From contig JAIUNZ010000001.1 in NCBI GenBank assembly GCA_020161455.1, forward strand, positions 310,001-374,000: a stretch of 64,000 nt of DNA. Direction: 5' to 3'. This document shows positions 17,580 through 27,381 of the stretch, in pieces. Made by a program: the position numbers and the translations under genes. The notes beneath the pieces are model-generated. The model had not been told where the DNA came from. It worked only from the letters and a program-made list of their open reading frames with translations, and did not search any database. Every line of letters starts with the position of its first letter. Positions within the stretch are counted from its first letter, which is position 1. The DNA comes from Bacteroidota bacterium (GTDB lineage Bacteria > Bacteroidota > Bacteroidia > Flavobacteriales > Flavobacteriaceae).

Positions 17580-18011
17580 CCAGTATAGTAAAGTTTTAAA
17601 AGCTTTATTATAGGAATTTGAAATATCAGTTAAATGTTTGCCATTAATATCAATTGAATTTTGATAAGTATATAGAATATTTATTCGTGTTTGTTTATTT
17701 GTTTTGGAAGTTATTTTACTAAAGTTATTTGGGGTAATGCCGTTAAACCTTAAACCTAAAGGTGTAATAGCTTTTCTTGTATGATAAATAATTATTCCAC
17801 CAAAAAATACTATGGAATAAAAAATATAACTTTTAAGTGAAAAGAATTTAAAATCTAATATATCAACAACTGTGTATCCAAAAACAGCTAACATCAAAGT
17901 TAACAAATAAAATAATCTATTTCTTGTTTCTCTTATGGAGTCGTTAATATGAATAAGTATATCTTTTGCTTCACTTAACTGAGTATTAAATAATTCTTTT
18001 TTTGTTTTCAT
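17520..18011 (-). CDS. Unrecognised 163-residue membrane protein, three TM helices
   Basis: A 163-residue protein. A short amphipathic N-terminal stretch (1-30) is followed by TM helices at about 33-52 and 62-77, a basic cytosolic-type loop (80-135) and a third TM at about 140-158. The N-terminal coiled segment, paired helices and soluble loop resemble small membrane effectors of defence systems (SLATT-type proteins have a related layout), but I see no specific signature. It runs convergently to the 306-residue gene and overlaps the 40-residue frame by 60 bases. Upstream of it (18012-18163) lies a dispersed palindrome. Function unknown. Confidence 0.7.
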   Translation of the reverse strand: MKTKKELFNTQLSEAKDILIHINDSIRETRNRLFYLLTLMLAVFGYTVVDILDFKFFSLKSYIFYSIVFFGGIIIYHTRKAITPLGLRFNGITPNNFSKITSKTNKQTRINILYTYQNSIDINGKHLTDISNSYNKAFKTLLYWLVFVCGICTWCFIIQSNKC

Positions 18012-18103
18012 AGTCGTAAAATTAATTTTTTTTCATTAATACTTTTAAAATATTAAGGTTTATTAATATACATGACTTCGTGGTATAAAAAAAGAACAGT
18101 AAT

Positions 18104-18127
18104 GGATTCCCACTTTCGCGGGAATGA
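18104..18127. repeat. Dispersed palindrome ATTCCC-N8-GGGAAT
   Basis: The stretch reads GGATTCCC, an eight-base spacer ACTTTCGC, then GGGAATGAC. The arms ATTCCC (18106-18111) and GGGAAT (18120-18125) are perfect. The form matches the ATTCCC-N8-GGGAAT (dRS3-like) repeat known from Neisseria and seen in many unrelated bacteria. It lies between the divergent membrane-protein and 131-residue genes. Confidence 0.75.
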
Positions 18128-18163
18128 CAAAGGATAGAAAAAAGAAAGATAAGTTAAAAACCA

Positions 18164-18559
18164 ATGTGCCAACCCACTCAAAATATAAAATTCTGCACCT
18201 GCAAATCAAAATCGACTGAGCGGTTGAAGCATTATTGGAGTTGGTTTCGGTTAGACAAGGAAAAAAATGAGTTTCTAATAGGAGAAGTTATTTTTCCCTA
18301 TGAGTTTATAGATCCTAATTATAAGGACAACCACAAACGCTATGAACAACGTGTAAATGAAAATGACGCTTTTGATAGCAGTATTGATTGTAAAGAAGGC
18401 GATTTGTTTTTAATCGTTTGCAACAATGATGATTTTTATAAACGGGTTGAATATTGCTTTGAGTATAAAAAGAACAAATGGCGCCGTGTAGAGTCGGATG
18501 TTTTTGAAAGAATGAGCAAATATGATGAAGTGATGTTTGGGAAAATAAAGAAGAAATAA
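18164..18559 (+). CDS. Unrecognised 131-residue protein with N-terminal Cys motif
   Basis: A 131-residue soluble protein starting MCQPTQNIKFCTCKSK. The cysteines at 2, 11 and 13 could bind a metal. The rest is rich in aromatic and charged residues (HYWSWFRLDKEKNEF and VEYCFEYKKNKWRRVE) and predicted to be mixed alpha/beta. It has no signal peptide or membrane helix. Related short proteins with an MCxPT start occur in Flavobacterium, as far as I recall, but their function is not known to me. It is divergent from the membrane protein at 17520 and is followed by the about 98-bp tandem repeats. Confidence 0.7.
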   Translation: MCQPTQNIKFCTCKSKSTERLKHYWSWFRLDKEKNEFLIGEVIFPYEFIDPNYKDNHKRYEQRVNENDAFDSSIDCKEGDLFLIVCNNDDFYKRVEYCFEYKKNKWRRVESDVFERMSKYDEVMFGKIKKK

Positions 18560-18564
18560 AAAAA

Positions 18565-18930
18565 CAATCTGTGTCAATCTGTGTAATTCGTGACTAAAAA
18601 AATAATTTGTGAAAATTTGTGTAATTTGTGTAATTTGTGGCTAAAAAAACAAACAACATAAACCAAAACAAAAAACAATCTGTGTTAATCCAATCCGTGG
18701 CTAAAAAAATAATTTGTGAAAATTTGTGTAATTTGTGGCTAAAAAAACAAACAACATAAACCAAAACAAAAAACAATCTGTGTTAATCCAATCCGTGGCT
18801 AAAAAAATAATTTGTGAAAATTTGTGTAATTTGTGGCTTAAAAAACAAACCAAAACAAAAAACAATCTGTGTTAATCCAATCCGTGGCTAAATAAAATAA
18901 TTTGTGAAAATTTGTGTAATTTGTGGCATA
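18565..18930. repeat. About 98-bp tandem repeat, three units plus a partial
   Basis: Units start with AATAATTTGTGAAAATTTG at 18601, 18708, 18806 and 18896. The periods are 107, 98 and 90 bases: the first unit has an extra nine-base step and the third lacks eight bases. Each unit contains smaller words, GTGTAATTTGTGGCT and CTGTGTTAATCC-AATCCGTGGCT. These resemble the widely dispersed CTGTGTAATCTGTGG-type repeats of environmental bacteria. Frames read across it are repeat artefacts. Confidence 0.9.
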
Positions 18931-19049
18931 AAAAAAGCTAATGCAAATTTCAAACCCATGCCAGCAAACACAACAACAATCAAAATCCCGTTAAAAATAA
19001 TAGCTTTGTATCCGATACCAAAGCAAACAACATACACAAAGCACCTACT
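18888..19049 (-). pseudogene. Hydrophobic 53-codon frame, possible gene remnant
   Basis: On the minus strand a stop-free frame runs from 19049 to the TAG at 18888-18890. It reads like a membrane segment, including YKAIIFNGILIVVVFAGMG followed by LKFALAFFMP. It has no ATG at its start (a GTG lies at about 19037) and overlaps the end of the LTA-synthase-like gene by five bases. Its last 13 codons are made of the tandem-repeat sequence. It may be a remnant of a small membrane protein cut by repeat growth, or a chance frame. Confidence 0.25.
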
Positions 19050-20997
19050 CTACCGTTTCCAATCTTTTGTCAATAACACGTTCCATATAATCTTGAACAA
19101 AAGCTTTGCAACGAATTCCGATAGCTTCCATCTCAGGCGTTTTGCTCTTGATTAAATTGTGCTTAAAGTCCTTATCATCTTTAGCATAATAACCTACAAT
19201 TTTGTTACCGTCAAAAGTGCACATATAATTACCCATCATAAATCGGTACAAACGTTCAGAATACTTAATCACAAAAGGCGGCACCTGCTTTTCGCCAACA
19301 AGGCTTCTACCCCAACTACGAAAAGGTTTTTGATACCCAATCATATCAAGTAACGTCGGATAAATATCTATTTGTTGTGCCCAATCATCATTTACACCCA
19401 CATATTTTTCATTAGAAGAATAAAACAATATAGGCACCGTGTTTCTATTACCTTCTTTGAGGTATTCATCATAAGCTACAGTATTTCCGTGATCTGCCAC
19501 CAATACAAAAATAGTATTGTCAAACCAAGGCTCTTTCTTGGCAGCGGCAAAGAATTTCTGTAAAGCAAAGTCGGTATAGCCAATACATTGATTAATGTTA
19601 ACCTTACCTTTCGGAAACTTTCCAGCATATTTTTCAGGAACCTTATACGGTTCGTGCGAAGAAACCGAAAAAAGAGTAGCCATAAAAGGCTGTTTCTTTT
19701 TAGATAGCTCTCTGTTAAAATATTGAAAAAAAGGTTCATCCCATATACCCCAAACACCGTCAAAGTCGTCATCATTATTATATTCGGTTTTGCCATAATA
19801 ATGGTCATAACCCAATATGTTTCCAAAGCCTAAAAAACCCATAGAACCATTAGGAGCACCATGAAAGAACGAGGTATCATATCCTTCCGATTTTAAAGTA
19901 GATACCAACGAGGTTATCTTCTGCTTAGGATAAGGAGATGACGTAAAAGCTTCTTCAAACGATGGTATTCCAGCAATTATAGAAGAAACCCCGTGTATTG
20001 ATTTCCATCCGTTGGCATAGGCATTGGTATAAATAAGACTATGCTGAGCCAAAGAATCTATAAATGGCGTGTAGCCTTCATAGTCGGGAATTTTAGTATT
20101 TCGATTAAAAGCACCGCTATATTCTCTACCATAGCTTTCCAAGATGAAGATAACAATGTTGGGCTTTGTCGAAGGATTATTTTGATAATGTTTAATAGGC
20201 ACTAGGAGAGAGTCAATAGTTTGTTTAGAAACTAAATTAATCTTCTTAAAAGTATTGCTACTCCAAGTTCTAATGATAGCAAAAGGCGTGTTTAGCACAA
20301 AGTCAGACTGAGAAGCATTAGTCACATAGCGGCTTGCATCCAACAAATTAATTGGACGGGTACTTTTCTTAAAGTCACCTCTGATGCCTCCAATAGACAA
20401 AGTAACAATGACTAAAAACATGGCAAAGCTAAAAGCAAAGTACTTAACGTTTAATTTTGGTATCAAATGTGTAACTTTATAACGCTTGTAGAGCAGAATC
20501 CAAACAATTGACACCAACAAAAACAATACAAAGACGTGCCAGTAATTCAACAGAAAATTAAAAAACAATAACAATTTGTTTTGCTCATGCTCAAGCGTAT
20601 CCATCGAGGCTCTAGTGCTTCGTCCGAAAGTATATCGATAATAAATAAAGTCTATAAAATTGGTAGCGTAAGCAAAAAGGTTAGTCGAAAAGTAAAGATA
20701 GAAAAGGAATTTTTGAAACCCTTTCTGCGTATTTATCTTTAGCGGAAGAATAGACAAGAGAATGAACAACGAATTGATGTATAAAATAGCAGTGGTATCA
20801 AAAGTTATCCCATGAAAAGACAACAAAAAGAAATCGGATAAAGATTCTATTTTAATCAGTTGAGGATTGTAGCAAAAGAACAGTAAACGTGCAATAGAAT
20901 AGAATAGAAATGCTAAAAAAATACGGTAAGCTAAAGCCTTATATTCATTTATTCGAGGAAATTTTTGCATAGTCATTAATCGCTTTAAGAAATACAA
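19045..20997 (-). CDS. LTA synthase/MdoB-family membrane phosphotransferase-like protein
   Basis: A 650-residue protein with about five N-terminal TM helices (roughly 23-45, 55-82, 95-120, 145-170 and 185-203) and an extracytoplasmic alkaline-phosphatase-fold domain (about 275-640). Metal-site residues are visible as E287 in ESYG, the nucleophile candidate S333 in GWKSIHG, and ADHGN near 525. Serine rather than threonine at the nucleophile is common in Bacteroidota members. Such enzymes move phospho-alcohol groups (phosphoglycerol or phosphoethanolamine) onto membrane glycans or lipids. Inner start codons at residues 8 and 10 are also possible; M10 gives the more typical N-terminus. The transferred group is unknown. 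Confidence 0.9.
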   Translation of the reverse strand: MYFLKRLMTMQKFPRINEYKALAYRIFLAFLFYSIARLLFFCYNPQLIKIESLSDFFLLSFHGITFDTTAILYINSLFILLSILPLKINTQKGFQKFLFYLYFSTNLFAYATNFIDFIYYRYTFGRSTRASMDTLEHEQNKLLLFFNFLLNYWHVFVLFLLVSIVWILLYKRYKVTHLIPKLNVKYFAFSFAMFLVIVTLSIGGIRGDFKKSTRPINLLDASRYVTNASQSDFVLNTPFAIIRTWSSNTFKKINLVSKQTIDSLLVPIKHYQNNPSTKPNIVIFILESYGREYSGAFNRNTKIPDYEGYTPFIDSLAQHSLIYTNAYANGWKSIHGVSSIIAGIPSFEEAFTSSPYPKQKITSLVSTLKSEGYDTSFFHGAPNGSMGFLGFGNILGYDHYYGKTEYNNDDDFDGVWGIWDEPFFQYFNRELSKKKQPFMATLFSVSSHEPYKVPEKYAGKFPKGKVNINQCIGYTDFALQKFFAAAKKEPWFDNTIFVLVADHGNTVAYDEYLKEGNRNTVPILFYSSNEKYVGVNDDWAQQIDIYPTLLDMIGYQKPFRSWGRSLVGEKQVPPFVIKYSERLYRFMMGNYMCTFDGNKIVGYYAKDDKDFKHNLIKSKTPEMEAIGIRCKAFVQDYMERVIDKRLETVE

Positions 20998-21087
20998 AAC
21001 TACATATTTCGAAAGTATTTATAGTATATTTTAAATTATTATTGTGATTGAATACAAATATCCTTAATTTGCATAAAATTTGACTCA

Positions 21088-22860
21088 ATGACTGCTATCA
21101 CACGCCTGTTTGACTTTCCTTATCACCAATTAAAAAGAAATAATATCCCCAATAGTCTTGTTACCAAACACGATGGCCAATGGGTTAGTACTTCTACTCA
21201 AGAATATATCGATAAAGCCAATACAATTTCAAGAGCTTTGCTCCGATTGGGTGTTGAAAAGAATGATAAAATAGCTATAATATCAACAAACAACCGAACC
21301 GAATGGCACATTATGGATATTGGCATCCTCCAAGTGGGAGCACAAAATGTACCGATTTATCCAACAATCAGTGAAGATGATTATGAATATATTTTAAACC
21401 ATTCTGAAGCCAAATATTGTTTTGTTTCTGATGACGAAGTCATGAGGAAAATAAACCTCAAAAAACATAAAGTACCCAACATCATCGAAGTCTATTCTTT
21501 TAACACATTATCCGATTGCAAAAACTGGTCCGAATTGTTAGCATTAGGAAAAGACGAAAGCAATCAAACCACCGTAGAAGATCGAAAAAAAAATGTGAAA
21601 TCAGAAGAACTGGCTACCATCATTTACACATCGGGAACAACCGGAAAACCAAAAGGCGTGATGCTTTCACACAATAATATTGTATCCAATGTACTCGACA
21701 GTGCCAATAGAATTCCGTTTGATGAAGGAAAAAGTATTGCACTAAGCTTCTTGCCCATTTGTCATATCTATGAACGAATGGTTACTTACATCTATCAATA
21801 TTATAGCGTATCAATTTACTTTGGCGAATCAATAGAAAAGATTGGTGAAAATGTAAAAGAAGTGCGTCCAACGGTAATGACTGGTGTTCCTAGACTTACT
21901 GAGAAAGTATATGAAAAGATAGTTGCCAAAGGTTCCGAACTAAGCGGTATCAAAAGAAAATTATTCTTTTGGGCAATCACTGTTGGCGAAAAGTACGAAC
22001 CTTATGGTGCTAATGGTTGGTGGTATGAACTACAGCTAAAGATAGCTCGCAAACTAATTTTTAGTAAATGGAAAGAAGGCTTGGGTGGAAGATTAGACTT
22101 GATAGTCAACGGAAGTGCTGCAATGCAACATAGATTATTGCGCATCTTTGCAGCAGCCGAAATCTACATTATGGAAGGTTATGGTCTAACCGAAACTTCA
22201 CCTGTAATCTCAGTAAATGATTTACGAAATAATGGTTTCCGAATAGGAACCGTAGGTCACGTTATAAACAATGTTGAAGTAAAAATTGCAGCAGATGGCG
22301 AAATTTTGTGCAAAGGACCAAATGTGATGATGGGATATTACAAAGATGCCCAATTAACTGCGGAAGCAATAGTTGACGGATACTTTCATACAGGTGATAT
22401 TGGAGAAATAGACAACGATGGTTTCTTAAAAATTACCGATAGAAAGAAAGAAATGTTTAAGACATCGGGCGGAAAATACATAGCACCTCAACTCTTGGAG
22501 AATGCTATGAAACAATCACGTTTCATTGAACAAATTATGGTTATTGGCGAAGGCGAAAAAATGCCTGCTGCTTTCATTCAACCCAACTTTGCTTTCATAA
22601 AAGAATGGGCTGCTATTCATAAGATTGATATTGGAACCACAACTGCCGAGATTAGTAAAAATCCTCAAGTAATAGAGCGCATCCAACAAGAAGTTGAAAC
22701 TATCAATGAAAAGTTTGGTCATTGGGAAAAGATAAAGCGTTTTGAGCTTACACCCGATGTATGGTCAATAGAAGGCGGACATCTAACACCAACCTTGAAA
22801 TTGAAACGTAAAGTTGTTAAAGAACTTTACAAAGATTTATATCAGAAGATATATGCTTAA
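21088..22860 (+). CDS. Long-chain acyl-CoA synthetase (AMP-forming)
   Basis: A 590-residue member of the AMP-forming adenylate family, FadD/ACSL type. The phosphate-binding P-loop IIYTSGTTGKPKGVM is near residues 177-192. The adenine-binding motif MEGYGLTE is near 363-370, and the hinge motif DRKKEMFKTSGGK is near 450-463. The last is the usual place of the catalytic Lys region. No membrane helix is present. It activates free fatty acids to acyl-CoA for lipid synthesis or beta-oxidation. The gene is divergent from the LTA-synthase-like gene and ends at a clear hairpin terminator shared with the convergent phosphoesterase gene. Confidence 0.94.
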   Translation: MTAITRLFDFPYHQLKRNNIPNSLVTKHDGQWVSTSTQEYIDKANTISRALLRLGVEKNDKIAIISTNNRTEWHIMDIGILQVGAQNVPIYPTISEDDYEYILNHSEAKYCFVSDDEVMRKINLKKHKVPNIIEVYSFNTLSDCKNWSELLALGKDESNQTTVEDRKKNVKSEELATIIYTSGTTGKPKGVMLSHNNIVSNVLDSANRIPFDEGKSIALSFLPICHIYERMVTYIYQYYSVSIYFGESIEKIGENVKEVRPTVMTGVPRLTEKVYEKIVAKGSELSGIKRKLFFWAITVGEKYEPYGANGWWYELQLKIARKLIFSKWKEGLGGRLDLIVNGSAAMQHRLLRIFAAAEIYIMEGYGLTETSPVISVNDLRNNGFRIGTVGHVINNVEVKIAADGEILCKGPNVMMGYYKDAQLTAEAIVDGYFHTGDIGEIDNDGFLKITDRKKEMFKTSGGKYIAPQLLENAMKQSRFIEQIMVIGEGEKMPAAFIQPNFAFIKEWAAIHKIDIGTTTAEISKNPQVIERIQQEVETINEKFGHWEKIKRFELTPDVWSIEGGHLTPTLKLKRKVVKELYKDLYQKIYA

Positions 22861-22874
22861 ATACTTTAATAAAG

Positions 22875-22910
22875 AAAACCTCGTAAATCAAATGATTACG
22901 GGGTTTTTTG
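22875..22910. terminator. Bidirectional terminator
   Basis: The arms AACCTCGTAA (22877-22886) and TTACGGGGTT (22896-22905) pair, with one G-T, around a nine-base loop. A T run follows on the plus strand and an A run precedes it. It serves the convergent acyl-CoA synthetase and phosphoesterase genes. Confidence 0.8.
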
Positions 22911-22930
22911 TATAATTTTAAGTTCAAATA

Positions 22931-25900
22931 TTATCTCTTAATAATTCGCAATGCTTTTTGATTATCGTCTTGAGAGATGATTATATTATATACTCCAGAA
23001 GGATAAAGTTCTCCTATTGTTAACGTTGAAACTTTATCTGCTTCAGTACTTATATCCTCAATTAACCTTCCAACTGTATCATAAATTTTTATAGTAAGAG
23101 TGTTATCGCTTGAAGAGACTAAGTTAATATTGAAGTGGTAATTAAAAGGATTAGGACTTATCTTAACTTCAAATATATCTTTCTTTTGCGATTCTCTTGC
23201 TACAACAGCATTTAGATCACAACTTTTTCCAAAAGGTCCAAAAACACCATGTATTTTTATAGCCACTGAAACACTATAATTTTTTCCAAGCTGTGCTCCT
23301 TCAAACATATTAAGTTTAAAATTGGAATAGTTTCTTTCAATTTCTCCAACTGTAATTACTTCATCATCTACAACTTCTTCCAAGAGAATCTTGTAAGTAG
23401 GAAATCCAACATAAGGAATTATATCATACGTTTGATTTAAATCAGTTATTTGGCTATCGCAATACAGTGCTGCTATTTCAGTAGTTGGAAAATAAGGTGT
23501 TTTTAAAATACATTCTGCTCCATAATTAGACCAAATCTCAATGCCATTTACCAACATTTTATAGTGAACCGATATTGAATATTGTGTGTCATAATTTAAG
23601 ATAATACCTTGAAAAGCACTAAGACTAGAAAAACGACTACTATTCGGAATAGTATAATAATAAGCAGGTGTTGAGCTAGTATCTGAGGTTAATCTAATTC
23701 TAAATTGATAATAGATAGCATAAATAACTGGATTTGCAGCGATGGTAGTACTCATAGTAGTCAATTGACTTCCACAGGTTGGAGCACTTAAACCAATGAT
23801 GGGCAAACTAGGCGTATTTATTATGCATTCTTCTCCATAATCCGAGAGTAACTCTATTCCATTATTTTGCATACTATATTGTACAGAAATTGAATAGGCT
23901 GTCTCATATTGAAGATTTAAACCTATAAAAGAGTTTGCAGAAAGAAATCGATTTGAAGTTTGAACATAATAGTATGTTGGTGATTGTCCATTATCACTAG
24001 CTTTGCGTATTCTAAACCTATAATAGTTTGCATTAAAACCTGAATTGGCAGCAATGGTTGAATTTAAAGTTGCCAATGTGCTATTACAATAAGCTGAGTT
24101 CAAAGTTATAGCAGGAATTCCTTGGCTAGTAACAGTAATTGAAGGTAACCCAAATGGTGCTATTTCATCATTAATAACTGCGGCAACTCTTATCTGATAT
24201 TGGGTGGCATAGCCTCTAATATCCGTTGGAATGGTAAAGTATCTTGCAAAAGTACCTGTTTGAATGAACTCTCTAACTTGTCCATTAGTTAGGTTTTTTA
24301 TTTGATAAAAATAACCCAAACTACTTGCGCCTGGATGATTGTAAATTGAAGCCGAAAGTGACGTTGCAAAATTAGTTATTATAATGGGATTATTAATAGA
24401 TATGGTTATTGCAGCACAACCTTCAGATTTTGAGCCATCACAATTGTCATCAATATTATTCCAACATATCTCTGTAGCATTGGGATTAATACTTGAAATC
24501 GAATCATCACAATCCAAGTTATTGGTAACATAACCTACTGGTTGATCACATTGTGTGATATAGGTTGTACTATTACCAAAACCATCTCCATCAACATCGG
24601 CATAGAAGGTTTGTTGAAGACATGGATTAAGGACATATTCTACATGTAAAACTGGGGCATAATTGCTTTGACCGTCAAAGGATTTTGCTATTCTAGTATT
24701 GGTTGGCAAATTGCCACCATATAAAATAAACGCCATTGCATTGCCCGAATTCCAACCTTGACGATTTACAATTTCTTGTACAACTGAGTTTAAACTTGGA
24801 GTTTGTTTAACATCATATTCGTGCAGCCATGCATCAGGATTCCAGTTTACAATAGCTGTTGTTCTTGTTCTAGAGCTAATATCATAGGCTGTAGTGGTGT
24901 AGGCTGGCGGATTATCCGCAGCTTGACCAGCAATATTTATAGTAACATTACCACTATTAATTTCATCAACAGTAAATTTTATATAAGCCGAAGTAATGGT
25001 TGCGTTTTGTGGAATAGCTAAATTTGCAAATCGTAAACCAACATATTGAGGATCCGTCTCTTCATCCGTATAAAGTTCTAAATCGGAGCTTGTTAAACTT
25101 ATAGAACCGTTGTTAAAACGATTTTCTTCAGCATCATTGTTACTCGCATTTACTTTAACATCAATTGTTCCAGAAACAACACCTATTTTAAATGTTATAT
25201 ATTTTACCAAAGTGTTAGACGTCTGAACATCATGTGCTATAACTTCAATAGTATAAGTCCCCGAAGGTAGGTTAGATGTGTTTGGAATTACAACACCAAA
25301 AGTAGTATCCGATGCATCAGTATCAGTTAATGTTTGTCCATTAAATTTGAATTCAACAAAATCAACTACTGCATTTGTATTTACAGTAACAGGAATAGTA
25401 GCAACTCCATTTGAAAACACTTGATTGTTTGTTGGAGCAGTAATAGCAAGCGTTATACCACTTGATGCAGACATATCATAAGGAAGGGTAAATTGGCTAG
25501 AAGTTTGTGTTCTATATTGATTTAATACTGGTGAATACGTTTTAAATTCAATAACACTTCTTGAAGGACGGAATTTCATCATTCTTAAAAACCCATTCCC
25601 ACCATTGGTATCTTCTTGATAATTACTCATTCTAATGTAAAGTGGTTTTCCACAGGAATTTATTAAATCCAATTCGGCTTCCCCAGGAGTAATTGGGTCA
25701 CCGTGATAATGCGCACAAAGAATTAAAAAAACATTACAATGCTGCGCTAAAACATCGTTCAAAACGGCTTGTACATTTCCAGAATCAGTAACCGAATTAT
25801 CATCTCTAATAAAACCATGAGTAGAAATTATAGCTCTTCTGTCAGGAAAAGCATCTAAAACATCATTAAGCCATTGTTGAGACTGAAAAGGAAAATTGAA

Positions 25901-26767
25901 TTCTAAAGCAATGTTGATAAAGTCCATTCCACCAGCAGAGAATAGGACATAGTTATTTTTCCACAAGCGATTGGTATAATTTTCATCATCGGTTGTAACT
26001 ACATCATTCGTTCCACCCATATAACCACCATACCAAGGATACTCTTCATAGCTAGGAATACCTAGTCCATCAGCAATAGAAATTGCTGTTGTAGCTGGGA
26101 AATTTTTATCGTATAATGTCGCTTCACCAGTATTGGCATTTATGGCATTATAATCATGGTTTCCTGGAGCAACACCAATTGCAATATCGCTTTGGTTTAA
26201 ATTGTTGAGTGCTTGTCTTGCTCTTTGCCATTGAATAGCTTCACTATAATCAACTATATCACCAAGATGATCTACTAAAACGATGTTTAGGTTTACTTTT
26301 TGATTAATAATCCACTGGGTTTGATCAATAAATAGTTGAAAATTTGTTGGGCTGTATGTATAATGCTGTGTATCTGGTAGTGCTATCACAGTAAAGTCAG
26401 CATTTCCTGGAGGAAGAGTACTCGATTCTTCTGTCACTGCTTTTGGTGTTTTAAAACTGTATTGCTGCGAAAGCGTATCGTCTTTTTTTATAATAAAAAA
26501 GTAATTGGTATCTGGCAATAAATCTAATAATTCCACGTTGATATTAAATTCTGCAGTATCTAAAACTATTGACGCTGTATAACACAGATAGTCTAATCCT
26601 TCGTCTTTTGTGCCATAATAGATAACAATGCTTTCCTTTTTCTTGTCTATCTTGATGCCATCCTCATTTGGTACCAATCGCTTATTTTCAGCACTCTGAA
26701 TAGTGTTATTGAAAATAAAAGAAAGTAGTAACAAGAAATAGATAAAAGTAGATTTCTTTAGTGACAT
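22931..26767 (-). CDS. Secreted calcineurin-like phosphoesterase with T9SS type A sorting domain
   Basis: A 1278-residue modular secreted protein. The signal peptide covers about residues 1-25. A metallophosphoesterase domain (about 125-390) shows [24 protein letters not shown] and CAHYHGD, the metal-ligand blocks. A bacterial Ig-like segment (about 440-525) and a DNRLRE-type beta domain (about 538-705) follow. Next comes a MopE-like metal-binding segment (DVDGDGFG and DCDD, about 710-780). Fibronectin-like repeats, two of them close copies of each other, span about 790-1185. The last 78 residues ([12 protein letters not shown] to the end) are the T9SS type A sorting signal. It is expected on the cell surface or released. 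The phosphoesterase substrate is not evident. Confidence 0.9.
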   Translation of the reverse strand: MSLKKSTFIYFLLLLSFIFNNTIQSAENKRLVPNEDGIKIDKKKESIVIYYGTKDEGLDYLCYTASIVLDTAEFNINVELLDLLPDTNYFFIIKKDDTLSQQYSFKTPKAVTEESSTLPPGNADFTVIALPDTQHYTYSPTNFQLFIDQTQWIINQKVNLNIVLVDHLGDIVDYSEAIQWQRARQALNNLNQSDIAIGVAPGNHDYNAINANTGEATLYDKNFPATTAISIADGLGIPSYEEYPWYGGYMGGTNDVVTTDDENYTNRLWKNNYVLFSAGGMDFINIALEFNFPFQSQQWLNDVLDAFPDRRAIISTHGFIRDDNSVTDSGNVQAVLNDVLAQHCNVFLILCAHYHGDPITPGEAELDLINSCGKPLYIRMSNYQEDTNGGNGFLRMMKFRPSRSVIEFKTYSPVLNQYRTQTSSQFTLPYDMSASSGITLAITAPTNNQVFSNGVATIPVTVNTNAVVDFVEFKFNGQTLTDTDASDTTFGVVIPNTSNLPSGTYTIEVIAHDVQTSNTLVKYITFKIGVVSGTIDVKVNASNNDAEENRFNNGSISLTSSDLELYTDEETDPQYVGLRFANLAIPQNATITSAYIKFTVDEINSGNVTINIAGQAADNPPAYTTTAYDISSRTRTTAIVNWNPDAWLHEYDVKQTPSLNSVVQEIVNRQGWNSGNAMAFILYGGNLPTNTRIAKSFDGQSNYAPVLHVEYVLNPCLQQTFYADVDGDGFGNSTTYITQCDQPVGYVTNNLDCDDSISSINPNATEICWNNIDDNCDGSKSEGCAAITISINNPIIITNFATSLSASIYNHPGASSLGYFYQIKNLTNGQVREFIQTGTFARYFTIPTDIRGYATQYQIRVAAVINDEIAPFGLPSITVTSQGIPAITLNSAYCNSTLATLNSTIAANSGFNANYYRFRIRKASDNGQSPTYYYVQTSNRFLSANSFIGLNLQYETAYSISVQYSMQNNGIELLSDYGEECIINTPSLPIIGLSAPTCGSQLTTMSTTIAANPVIYAIYYQFRIRLTSDTSSTPAYYYTIPNSSRFSSLSAFQGIILNYDTQYSISVHYKMLVNGIEIWSNYGAECILKTPYFPTTEIAALYCDSQITDLNQTYDIIPYVGFPTYKILLEEVVDDEVITVGEIERNYSNFKLNMFEGAQLGKNYSVSVAIKIHGVFGPFGKSCDLNAVVARESQKKDIFEVKISPNPFNYHFNINLVSSSDNTLTIKIYDTVGRLIEDISTEADKVSTLTIGELYPSGVYNIIISQDDNQKALRIIKR

Positions 26768-26961
26768 ACCTAAAACAAGTTTTAATTTTAGGCTAAATTA
26801 GTTCGTTAACAATCACCTAACATAAAAACAAACTCTTTTTTCGATGAATTGATAGGAATAGTAGTTGAATTACATCTTAAAGTAATGTTATTAATTCCCT
26901 TTTTATTTTGAAATATCCTTTAGAAAATAATGATTAGAAGTAAAAAGTATTTTGAATTTTC
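26768..26961. other. Intergenic spacer, nothing specific
   Basis: A 194-base AT-rich gap between two reverse genes. It presumably holds the promoter of the phosphoesterase gene, but I see no convincing -7/-33 pair, hairpin or small frame. Confidence 0.4.
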
Positions 26962-27375
26962 TTAATGCGGTAATTTATCTTTAAAAACACCATATACAAA
27001 TGTACCCAAAGTAGCACCTACTAATATTAATCCAACCGATAGAAATCCGGCACCAAGAAGAATAAAAATTGGCCCAGGACAAGACCCAACTAATGCCCAT
27101 CCAAGACCAAAAAGTGTTCCACCAATCCAGTATCTAGCATTTCCAATTTCTTTATCTTGAATTTCAATAGGTTTTCCTTTGATGTCTTTTAGTTGTTTTC
27201 TTTTTATAATTTGTATTCCTATAATTCCTGTTACCACAGCCGTCATAATTATTCCATACATGTGAAAGGATTGGAAATGAAACATTTCATAAATTCGGTA
27301 CCAAGAAACTGCTTCAGATTTGGTTAATACAATTCCGAAAATAAATCCAACGAGTAAATATTTTAATAATTTCAT
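26962..27375 (-). CDS. DUF6691/YeeE-YedE half transporter, second subunit
   Basis: A 137-residue membrane protein with four predicted helices and the motif GSCPGPIFILLGAGF near residues 100-115. It corresponds to one half of the YeeE/YedE (PmpA/PmpB) sulfur-compound transporter family, in which a conserved Cys in each half lines the path for thiosulfate-type ions. It lies six bases downstream of the partner gene encoding the other half. Together they should form one transporter in the inner membrane. The substrate is inferred from the family. Confidence 0.88.
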   Translation of the reverse strand: MKLLKYLLVGFIFGIVLTKSEAVSWYRIYEMFHFQSFHMYGIIMTAVVTGIIGIQIIKRKQLKDIKGKPIEIQDKEIGNARYWIGGTLFGLGWALVGSCPGPIFILLGAGFLSVGLILVGATLGTFVYGVFKDKLPH

Positions 27376-27381
27376 TTGTAG

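Noticed and set aside
18594..18776. 60-residue frame over the 98-bp repeats
   Set aside because: It is a translation of repeat sequence.
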